From contig OZ244055.1 of NCBI GenBank assembly GCA_965214975.1, forward strand, positions 1,860,001-1,924,000: a stretch of DNA of 64,000 nucleotides. The letters run 5' to 3'. This stretch comes from JAJEBT01 sp965214975 (GTDB lineage: Bacteria > Pseudomonadota > Alphaproteobacteria > MPNO01 > UBA830). This document shows, one piece after another, positions 17,968-25,139 of this stretch. The notes below the pieces were generated by a model that saw nothing but the letters and a program-made list of their open reading frames with translations, was not told where the DNA came from and ran no database searches. The position numbers were made by a program, and so were the translations under genes. The first letter of the stretch is position 1. Each line of letters opens with the position of its first letter.

Positions 17968-18363
17968 TCAGCTCGCGCTGCCCGCGGAGGCCGCGGAACC
18001 CGCCGTGCTGATGGTGCCGGCGGTGGTGGTGAGCGTGCCTATCGTCCCTACGGTTCCCGCGCTGCCCGCGCTGCTCGCCGACTTGCCGCCCGCCACCATC
18101 GACAGCGCCTCGTCCGACAGGCTGGCGTTCGGGTCGGGCGGCAGGACCACGTGGATGGTGTCGGACGTGTTGGCCACGATCCGGGCCTCGGTGCCGGGCG
18201 GCAGGTCGAGCCCGAGCTCCGACAGCGCGTCCGTCACGTCGCCGCCGTCGATCCGCGACCTGAAGTCCGAATCGCTTCGATACCGCTCGGCCATGCCGTC
18301 ATAGAGGGCGACGCGGCTGCGCACGTGCTCGACTTGCTTTTCCGTGATGACTAAAGGCTGCAT
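17968..18363 (-). CDS. NHLP-leader RiPP precursor 5 (Thr-rich core), copy B
   Basis: This 131-residue precursor has a core identical to precursor 5 at 9253-9648 (VGTIGTLTTTAGTIS, ending SAASAGSAS). Leader differences cluster in the first 40 residues (KQVEHVRSRVALYDGMAERY versus KHIEHVRNRVATYDDLAKRY). Conservation of the core against a drifting leader suggests either recent gene conversion or selection on the product. It has the shared ribosome site. Confidence 0.9.
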   Translation of the reverse strand: MQPLVITEKQVEHVRSRVALYDGMAERYRSDSDFRSRIDGGDVTDALSELGLDLPPGTEARIVANTSDTIHVVLPPDPNASLSDEALSMVAGGKSASSAGSAGTVGTIGTLTTTAGTISTAGSAASAGSAS

Positions 18364-18512
18364 GGTCGTTTCTCCTTCCGTTCGCGACGCGGGGAACCGG
18401 ACCCGTCCGCGCGGACCCCGGCGTTCGTCGAGGCCGCGACGCGACGAGAGCCCCCGCCCGGGAATCCCGCAAGCGGCTCAAGCGAATTCGTCGGGCCTCC
18501 GTTCGTGCGTCA

Positions 18513-18866
18513 TCATGTCCATTCGTGCATCATTATGTAGGTCCACCCGTTGTCTTCCCAGTCCGGGGGGAGGATGCCGGCCGAGCTGCCGCCCGACACC
18601 GCGGCCAGCGCCTCGTCCGACAGTCTGGCGTTCGGGTCGGGCGGCAGGACCACGTGGACGGTTTCAGGCGTGTTGGCCACGATCCGGGCCTCGGTGCCGG
18701 GCGGCAGCTCGAGCCCGAGCTCCGACAGCGCGTCCGTCACGTCGCCCCCGTCGATCCGCGACCTGAAATCCGAATCGCTCCGATACCGCCCGGCCATGCC
18801 GTCATAGAGGGCGACGCGGCTGCGCAGGCGCTCGACTTGCTTTTCCGTGACGACTGAAGGCTGCAT
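18513..18866 (-). CDS. NHLP-leader RiPP precursor 6 (aromatic/acidic core)
   Basis: This 117-residue precursor has the same leader type (SRIDGGDVTDALSELGLEL, HVVLPPDPN, SDEALAAVSGG). The core is unlike the Ser/Thr-repeat class: about 24 residues starting SSAG, then ILPPDWEDNGWTY and MMHEWT. It holds three Trp and several acids but only two Ser and two Thr. The conserved SSAG right after the cleavage site may be the only modified part, or this peptide may have a different fate. Confidence 0.88.
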   Translation of the reverse strand: MQPSVVTEKQVERLRSRVALYDGMAGRYRSDSDFRSRIDGGDVTDALSELGLELPPGTEARIVANTPETVHVVLPPDPNARLSDEALAAVSGGSSAGILPPDWEDNGWTYIMMHEWT

Positions 18867-18980
18867 GGTCGTTTCTCCTTCCGTTCTCGATGCGGGGGCC
18901 GGAACCCGCCCGCGCGGGCCCCGGCGTTCGCCGAGGCCGCGACGCGGCGAGAGCCACCGCCCGGGAATCCCGCAAGCGCC

Positions 18981-19346
18981 TCAAACGAATTCGTTGAGCC
19001 TCCAGCCGTGTATCATCGCCCAGTAGGCGTCTTCCCAGTGGACGTCCGGGGAGTTGCCGGCCGAGCTTCCGCCCGACACCGCGGCCAGCGCCTCGTCGGA
19101 CAGTTTCGCGTTCGGGTCGGACGGCAGAACCATGTGGACGGTGTCGGCCGTGTCGGCCACGATTCGAACCTCGAGACCGGACGGCGGCTCGAGCCCGAGC
19201 TCCGACAGCGCATCCGTCACGTCGCCCCCGTCGATCCGCGACCTGAAGTCCGGCTCGTTTCGATACCGTTCGCCCAACGCCTCGTAGGCGGCAACGCGGC
19301 CGCGCACGTCTTCAAGTTCCTCTTCCGTGACGACTGAAGGTTGCAT
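18981..19346 (-). CDS. NHLP-leader RiPP precursor 7 (aromatic/acidic core)
   Basis: This 121-residue precursor has a leader ending in SDEALAAVSGG and a core of about 28 residues: SSAGNSPDVHWEDAYW, then AMIHGWRLNEFV. It shares SSAG and a WED-x-x-W motif with precursor 6, so the two define a second core class. It is the promoter-proximal intact precursor of the distal array, right after the decayed zinc-ribbon gene. Confidence 0.88.
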   Translation of the reverse strand: MQPSVVTEEELEDVRGRVAAYEALGERYRNEPDFRSRIDGGDVTDALSELGLEPPSGLEVRIVADTADTVHMVLPSDPNAKLSDEALAAVSGGSSAGNSPDVHWEDAYWAMIHGWRLNEFV

Positions 19347-19393
19347 GGTCGTTTCTCCTTCGTCCTCTTCGCCGGAACCGCTTCCTTCGCGTT

Positions 19394-19588
19394 TCAGCGC
19401 CCGACGATGCCGCGGAAAAGCCGCCGTCGCTCCGGACCGGAAGCCGGAACCGGCCGGATCCGGCGCCGGAGCTTCCGCGAGGTCTCGACCGGAACATCCG
19501 GCTCCCGCGCCATCCCGAGGCGGGAGCCGGCGGTTCTCCGGTCCGGCCAGCGGCTCCCAGTTTCGTCAATGTCCATGACGGCATCCAT
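19394..19588 (-). pseudogene. Remnant of the IS1595-type zinc-ribbon gene
   Basis: This 64-residue frame begins MDAVMDIDETGSRWPDR, then jumps directly to MAREPDVPVETSRKLRRR and ends RRRLFRGIVGR. It matches both ends of the protein at 9636-10223 but lacks the zinc ribbon and middle helix. It therefore looks like an internally deleted copy. Its promoter and position ahead of precursor 7 are kept. Confidence 0.7.
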
Positions 19589-19597
19589 GACCATCGG

Positions 19598-19626
19598 ACA
19601 CTGACAGCCAACGGCGTCCCTGTCAA
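19598..19626 (-). promoter_or_regulatory. Predicted promoter of the distal precursor array
   Basis: On the minus strand TTGACA (19626-19621) is followed after 17 bp by CAGTGT (19603-19598), 9 bp before the ATG at 19588. The upstream 25 bp are nearly identical to those at 10262-10285. The weaker -10 than in the proximal copy (CAGTAT) suggests lower strength. It would serve precursors 7, 6 and 5' and possibly the enzyme genes. Confidence 0.5.
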
Positions 19627-20281
19627 GCCCTAAAGGTGAACATTTTTCGGCACCCGATTCGCCCGCTTGACCCGGCTCCCCCGCGCGGGAAAGCGGGGCG
19701 CGAATCGCGGCCGTTCCGATCGGCCCCGAAGCAGGGAAGTCGCAAGCGCCGAGGCGGGTTGCCGCCGGACGGGAGGGCGTGACCGGCGACCCTCCGCGGA
19801 ACGGCGCCGCTTTCTTCATGCAGGGGTTCGACCGCCCAGGAAGGGAAAGGCACTCTCTCCCGACCGAACCCGTTTGCACGACACGCCGCGCGGAACTCGC
19901 GGAAGGAGGGAGAAGTACCGGTCCGTGCCGCCGGGACCGGAATCCGGGCCGGCGGTAGCCCGTTGGCCCCTCGCGACGTCGCGCGGAATCCCGCTTCGAA
20001 CCAGCCGTCCGCGGCGAACCCGGGCCGGGCCGCAGGAACGCAGGAACGGAAGACTCGCCGTCCCGGTCTTGCAGGTTCCCGAGGAGCGCAAGGAACCTCG
20101 CAAGTTCCGCTCGGCGCGGCTCCCGGCGCCGTTCCCGAATCTCTTCCCGCGACAGCGCCGGCAGGCTCCCGGCCGCAACGGCTTCGAACGGATCGACCTT
20201 CCCGACCGGAACGCCGCGCCCGGCTCGCGAATCCGGCGGCACCATGCCCGACGCCGGCGATCCGTTGCCGTCCCGCAGCCC

Positions 20282-20405
20282 GGGACGATTCCGCGCCCGG
20301 TTCCGTCGGCGATTCGGACTTCCGGCGAAGCCGATTGCATCTCGGTCCGGCTTGTCGCCGCCGATTCGGTTGAAGACGGCGGCATGGGCCGCCGAGCGGA
20401 CGACA
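20282..20405 (-). repeat. Dispersed intergenic repeat Rep-B, copy 1
   Basis: Its reverse complement matches 48775-48905 over about 120 bp, including CCGCCGTCTTCAACCG, GTCCGAATCGCCGACG and AACCGGGCGCGG. A partial copy lies near 49855-49890. All copies are outside genes. No transposase is linked. Confidence 0.65.
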
Positions 20406-20983
20406 GCCCGTTCACCGGGAGGCGCGCCCGACGGCTTCCCGCTTACCGGCGTCGCGGCTCGCCTCGCGGAGGCGCATGGCGGCGCCGCATCCGCGCCTGG
20501 CCGACGACCCCCGTGCCACGCGAATCCTCCGGGTCGCCCGCGAGCCCGCCGACACGCGGCGCGACGGCACGGGCGGAACCGCGGACGTGGCGGTCGAGGT
20601 CGACCGCCACGTCCGGGACGACACGGTCTTCGGCAAGGACGCGTGCCTCCCGCGGACCGGCTTCGCGCCCGGCGCAGGGACGCCTTCGCCGAGATCCGGT
20701 CGCCGCGGCGCGCGGCCGCTTCGCCGCCGACATCCGGCGCCTCCGGGCCCGTCTCCCGCCCGGGCCGAAAGCCGCGAACCGGACTGTCCCGTGTCGACCG
20801 CGATCCCCGAAACCGCCCGGACCGTCCGCGAATCGGGGAGCGCGGAACAGGAACATTTTTTTGTCGTGACCGAGTGCCGGTAGCGGGCGCGAATCCGCCT
20901 GCCATGCGATCAATATCCGCTTCCCGAAGCACGAACTGACCCCCGGATCGACGAAATACGCCCTGGAGCGCGGAACCGTCCCG

Positions 20984-21013
20984 TTGACCGCGGGAACGGT
21001 CGCGTGATAGCGT
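20984..21013 (+). promoter_or_regulatory. Possible promoter of the autotransporter gene
   Basis: TTGACC at 20984-20989 lies 18 bp before TAGCGT at 21008-21013. The -10 match is modest. A perfect 20-bp palindrome overlaps its downstream edge. Confidence 0.35.
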
Positions 21014-21029
21014 CTCGTCGACGAGACGC
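21010..21029. promoter_or_regulatory. Perfect 20-bp palindrome, possible operator
   Basis: GCGTCTCGTCGACGAGACGC is its own reverse complement. It lies just after the predicted -10 box and 64 bp before the autotransporter ATG, a usual place for a repressor site. An mRNA hairpin is the alternative. Confidence 0.45.
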
Positions 21030-21093
21030 CGGGGGAACCGGCCGAACGGATTCCGGTCCGGGCGGAACGCCCCCGCAGGAAGGAGCGCCCAGA

Positions 21094-24000
21094 ATGCATG
21101 TCCCCCCACACTTGCCCCCGAGTGTCGCCCGTTCTGTCCCCTCCGGTCGCCTGGCGCCGGCGGTCCGGGCGGCCTGCCTCCTGCTGGCGCTTTCCTGCCT
21201 CGCCCCTCCCCTCGCGGCCCAGACGCCCGATCCTGTCCTCGTCGGCAACCTGAGCAAAGCTATCAAGTCCAATCCGCGGATCGGCGTGGCGGGGGCGTTG
21301 TACGCCCAGCAGTTTCGCACGGGCCCGTGGTCCGGCGGCTACGACATCTCCGACGTGACTCTGGAATTTGACAGGGGCGCCTCGGGGGAAGCCGGAACGA
21401 CCACGGTGACGATCAGAAACGACAGATCGGGCGATCCTGGCGGCACCGTCATTGCCACGATGGAGATGCTCCAACCTTCCGCAGGCGAGCAGAGCTTCAC
21501 GCCCGACTCGCCCTTCCACCTCGATCCCGGAACCAGGTACTGGGTCGTGGCGGAGCATGAGACCGAGGACGGTCCGGAATGGAACACGGTGTTCATCTCC
21601 GACGGCCTTGACGCGGGTTCGGCCGCAGGTTGGCAAATTGACGTGCCATACGAGGAACGTCGCACGGGCGGCGGCTGGTTGCCGGAACCAAACCCCGTCA
21701 ATGCGCGTGCGTTCAAGATCCGGCTCAGGGGAACGGAGAGGGCACTTCCCCCGGTCATCACCGTCGCGGCGGGCGGAAGCGTGACCGAGGGCGCGCCCGC
21801 GATCTTCACGCTGACCCGCACCGAGGATCCCGCCGCCGAGCTGGCGGTCGAGGTCACGGTGTCGGAAACCGGCGACATGGTCGCCCCGGGCGACGAGGGA
21901 ACCGGAACGGTGACGTTCGCCGCGGGCGCGGCCACCGCGACGCTGGAGGTGCCGACCGTGGACGATTCGGCGGCCGAGCCGGACAGCACGGTGACCGTCG
22001 CCGTCGTGGACGGCAACGACTACGACCCGGGCACGCCCGCCGCGGCCGAGGTCTTGGCGGAGGACAACGACCCGGTCGTCACCGTCGCGGCGGGCGGAGA
22101 CGTGACCGAGGGCGCGGCCGCGAACTTCACGCTGACCCGCACCAGGGACACCGCCGCCACGCTGGCGGTCGAGGTCACGGTGTCGGAAACCGGCGACATG
22201 GTCGCCGCGGGCGACAAGGGAACGAGGACGGTGACGTTCGCCGCGGGCGCGGCCACCGCGACGCTGGCGGTGCCGACCGTGGACGACTCCGCGGACGAGC
22301 CCGACAGCACGGTGACCGTCACCGTCGCGGACGGCAGCGACTACGACCCGGGCACTCCTTCCGAGGCCGCGGTCGTGGCGGCGGACAACGACGGACTTCC
22401 GGTCGTCACCGTCGCGGGCGACGGAAACGTGACCGAGGGCGCACCCGCGAACTTCACGCTGCACCGCACCAAGGATCCCGCCGCCGAGCTGGCGGTCGAG
22501 GTCGCGGTGTCGGAAACCGGCGACATGGTCGCCGCGGGCGATGAGGGAACCAGGACGGTGACATTCGCCGCGGGCGCGGCCACCGCGACGCTGGCGGTGC
22601 CGACCGTGGACGATTCGGAGATCGAGCCGGACAGCACGGTGACCGTCGCCGTCGCGGACGGCGGAGCCTACGACCCGGGCACGGACTCCGAGGCCGCGGT
22701 CGTGGCGGCGGACAACGACGCTCTTCCGGTCGTCACCGTCGCGGCCGGCGGAGACGTGACCGAGGGCGCGGACGCGAACTTCACGCTGGCCCGCGACGGG
22801 GACATCTCCGCCGCGCTGGCGGTCGAGGTCGCGGTGTCGGAAACCGGTGACATGGTCGCCGCGGGCGATGAGGGAACCAGGACGGTGACGTTCGCCGCGG
22901 GATCGGCCACCGCGACGCTGGCGGTGCCGACCGTGGACGATGCCGCGGCCGAGCCGGACAGCACGGTGACCGTCGCCGTCGCGGACGGCGGAGCCTACGA
23001 CCCGGGCACGGACTCCGAGGCCGCGGTCGTGGTGGCGGACAACGACGTACCCGCGCCTTCCTCCGAGGCCGCCAGGCGGACGAAGGGGCTGACCTACAAC
23101 CTCTCCACCATCGGGCGCGTGGCCACCGCGACCCTCGTCAACCGGGTCTGGGACCGTGCCGAGCGCCTGGATCCCGGGGACGTCCCGTCGTTCGCGACGG
23201 TGGGCGGACGCGTCGTCGACGCCGGCGCGTTCGCCGACGCGCGGCGGGTGTCCGGGGCGATCGCCGGGCTTCTCGGGGCCGGCGGCGCGCCCGGAAGCGC
23301 GCGGGGCGCGGCGGCGGACTTCCACGCCCCGGACGCCGGCGGATACCGGGATCTGAAGCGGGGGCTTCCGCCCGACGCCCGCAGCCTCCTGGGGCGGACC
23401 CGGTTCGAGCTGCGGCCGGGCGGCGGGGGTTCCGGCGCGACCGGATCTCTCGCGGTCTGGGGACGCGGCGACTTCACCGCCTTCGAGAGCAGGGTCGAGG
23501 ACGACGACATCGCGGACTTCTCCACCGAGGGCGACGTGTTTTCCGGCCATGTCGGCGTCGACTACAGGGCCGGTCCGGAGTTCCTGGTCGGAATCGCGGC
23601 GGGGCATTCCAGGGGCGAGGCGAACTACGCCTTCGCCGATCGCCCCAACATCCGGCACGACATGGAAACCGCGCTCTCGAGCGTCCATCCCTATCTGCAC
23701 TGGATGCCGTCGCGCGACCTTCGCGTCTGGGGCACGGTGGGCTACGGCACCGGCACGGCGACCATCGTCGAGGACGCGGTCCGGACGGAGACCGACCTCG
23801 CGATGCGGACGGTCGGAGGCGGGGCGCGAAGCGAGATCTCCCGCCTCGACGGGATCGAGGTGGCGGTCAAGGCGGACGCGTTCTTCACCGAGATCGAGTC
23901 CGACGCGGCGGACGGCGGCGGGACGCTCACCGGGACGACGGCCGACGCCAGCCGGCTACGGGTCGCCGTGGAAGGCGTCCGCAGGTGGGCTCTCGAGGAG

Positions 24001-24576
24001 GGGGACAGTCTCTCCGGGACGCTCGATCTCGGCGTGCGCGTGGACGGCGGGGACGCCGGAACCGGCACCGGGGCGGACGTCGCCGGCGAACTGCGCTACG
24101 CCGGTCCCCGGGACGGTCTCGAGGTGGCGTTGCGGGGCGGCGCGCTTCTCGTCCACGAGGCCGACGGCATCGAGGAGTGGGGCGTCGGACTGCAGGTGGT
24201 CTACGATCCCGGCGTCCCCGGCAAGGGCGTCCGGCTCGCGCTCGGTCCCGCCTGGAACGCCCCGCGGTCGGGCGCGGCCGAGGCGATGTGGAACGCCGGC
24301 CCGGGGTCCGGCGGCCGGAGCGGGGTGTCGCCGGACCGGGGCGGCGAGCTCGTCGCCCGTCTGGGCTACGGCACGGTCGCGCTGGACGGCCGGGCGCTGG
24401 CGACGGCGTTCGGGGAGACCGGCGGCGACGGCGACGGCACCCGCCTGCGCCTGGGAACGGAACTGCGGCCGGCGGGCGCCGGCCGCCGGTTCGGCCTCGG
24501 GATCCACTGGGAGAGGCGGGATCTCCGGGCCGGCCCGGAACATGCGCTCGGGATGAAGCTCGGCCTCGAATTCTAG
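21094..24576 (+). CDS. Autotransporter with Calx-beta-like repeats and C-terminal beta-barrel
   Basis: This 1160-residue outer-membrane protein has a signal peptide at 1-45 (AACLLLALSCLAPPLAAQ). A choice-of-anchor-like beta domain spans about 70-210. Four Calx-beta-like repeats of 107-109 residues follow at about 220-652, with units beginning at 21751, 22072, 22399 and 22726. Each carries VTEGAxAxFTLxR, VEVxVSETGDM and a terminal xxDND. A linker is followed by an autotransporter barrel from about 785 (SLAVWGRGDFTAF) to the terminal GLEF with final Phe, as BamA substrates require. ATG 21094 is chosen because it starts the signal peptide. A surface adhesion role is inferred. The high identity among repeats points to recent expansion. 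Confidence 0.88.
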   Translation: MHVPPHLPPSVARSVPSGRLAPAVRAACLLLALSCLAPPLAAQTPDPVLVGNLSKAIKSNPRIGVAGALYAQQFRTGPWSGGYDISDVTLEFDRGASGEAGTTTVTIRNDRSGDPGGTVIATMEMLQPSAGEQSFTPDSPFHLDPGTRYWVVAEHETEDGPEWNTVFISDGLDAGSAAGWQIDVPYEERRTGGGWLPEPNPVNARAFKIRLRGTERALPPVITVAAGGSVTEGAPAIFTLTRTEDPAAELAVEVTVSETGDMVAPGDEGTGTVTFAAGAATATLEVPTVDDSAAEPDSTVTVAVVDGNDYDPGTPAAAEVLAEDNDPVVTVAAGGDVTEGAAANFTLTRTRDTAATLAVEVTVSETGDMVAAGDKGTRTVTFAAGAATATLAVPTVDDSADEPDSTVTVTVADGSDYDPGTPSEAAVVAADNDGLPVVTVAGDGNVTEGAPANFTLHRTKDPAAELAVEVAVSETGDMVAAGDEGTRTVTFAAGAATATLAVPTVDDSEIEPDSTVTVAVADGGAYDPGTDSEAAVVAADNDALPVVTVAAGGDVTEGADANFTLARDGDISAALAVEVAVSETGDMVAAGDEGTRTVTFAAGSATATLAVPTVDDAAAEPDSTVTVAVADGGAYDPGTDSEAAVVVADNDVPAPSSEAARRTKGLTYNLSTIGRVATATLVNRVWDRAERLDPGDVPSFATVGGRVVDAGAFADARRVSGAIAGLLGAGGAPGSARGAAADFHAPDAGGYRDLKRGLPPDARSLLGRTRFELRPGGGGSGATGSLAVWGRGDFTAFESRVEDDDIADFSTEGDVFSGHVGVDYRAGPEFLVGIAAGHSRGEANYAFADRPNIRHDMETALSSVHPYLHWMPSRDLRVWGTVGYGTGTATIVEDAVRTETDLAMRTVGGGARSEISRLDGIEVAVKADAFFTEIESDAADGGGTLTGTTADASRLRVAVEGVRRWALEEGDSLSGTLDLGVRVDGGDAGTGTGADVAGELRYAGPRDGLEVALRGGALLVHEADGIEEWGVGLQVVYDPGVPGKGVRLALGPAWNAPRSGAAEAMWNAGPGSGGRSGVSPDRGGELVARLGYGTVALDGRALATAFGETGGDGDGTRLRLGTELRPAGAGRRFGLGIHWERRDLRAGPEHALGMKLGLEF

Positions 24577-24654
24577 GCGTCCGCGCCGCGGGCCGGCAGC
24601 CGACGGCGGCGCGGCCCGTTTCCCGGGGAGCGGGACCGCGGTCGCCGGGGTCCG

Positions 24655-24750
24655 GATCGTACCGCGCTGGCCGGGCATCCTCTCCAGGCGGGTCGGGGCG
24701 GGCCCGTCCGCGCCGTCACGGCGGTCCGGAACCGCAACGCGGGATCACCC
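24655..24750. repeat. Rep-A MITE-like element, shortened copy
   Basis: It keeps both ends of the Rep-A element (CGCGCTGGCCGGGCATCC at the left, GGTCCGGAACCGCAACGCGG at the right) but lacks about 60 bp of the middle. It lies 10 bp before a full copy. Confidence 0.6.
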
Positions 24751-24760
24751 CGCCCGCGGT

Positions 24761-24924
24761 CCAGGGCGATCCCACGCTGGCCGAACATCCGCTGTAGGCG
24801 GGACGGGGCGCTCCCGTCCGGGTCATCACCGCGGTCTGCGGGCTCCGAGGGCGTCACCGATCGGACGGATCCCGTCATCCGGGCGACCGAGTCGGTCCGG
24901 AACCGCAGCGTGGGATCACCCTGG
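24761..24924. repeat. Rep-A MITE-like element, full copy with 19-bp terminal inverted repeats
   Basis: The 164-bp element begins CCAGGGCGATCCCACGCTG, and its end is the inverted complement of that sequence with one mismatch. The interior carries GGGCTCCGAGGGCGTCACCG and CCGTCATCCGGGCGACC, which recur in the copies at 30108-30283 and 32527-32665. It has no coding capacity, lies between genes, and is shaped like a MITE. The rest of the 560-bp gap before ileS is featureless. Confidence 0.7.
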
Positions 24925-25139
24925 CCCGCGGTCTTCCACGGGTTCGAAACCGCGGGAATCCGTGTTACGTTGCCGTCGGCAGGGAGAACTCTTCCGAGGC
25001 TGTCCGACTTCCCGGTTCCGGCCGCTCGCGCCGGTTTCGGGCGCCGGCGCCTCTTGCCGTCGCGGGAAATCCGGGTCGGGGTTCTGCCTGCAGCGCGCTT
25101 CCGCCGCATCGCGGCCAGGTCTTCGAACGAGAAAATCCG

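Larger units (their letters stand above)
17170..18445. repeat. Direct repeat block, copy B
   Basis: This is the second copy of the coreless/precursor 4/precursor 5 block, with precursor 4 broken. The roughly 100-bp spacer upstream of precursor 5' (18381-18480) recurs again upstream of precursor 6 (about 18884-18980), so single precursor units have also been duplicated in tandem. Confidence 0.75.
19651..21093. other. 1.4-kb region without recognisable genes
   Basis: Long open frames on both strands here are Arg/Pro-rich shadow reading with no family match. The supportable content is a dispersed repeat (Rep-B) at 20282-20405 and the control region of the autotransporter gene near 20984-21029. 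It marks the upstream edge of the RiPP cluster. Confidence 0.5.

Noticed and set aside
19667..20869. 400-residue plus-strand frame in the gene-free 1.4 kb
   Set aside because: Arg/Pro-rich, no start signal, no similarity to any family, and it runs through a Rep-B copy.
21751..23049. CRISPR-like array
   Set aside because: The repeat unit is about 325 bp, lies in one coding frame and encodes protein domains; there are no short repeats with unique spacers. No CRISPR array or tRNA was seen elsewhere in the window.
20443..23700. 1085-residue minus-strand frame opposite the autotransporter
   Set aside because: Its repeats merely mirror the Calx-beta-like DNA repeats. It has no signal or domain, and the plus strand has a signal peptide, domains and a barrel.
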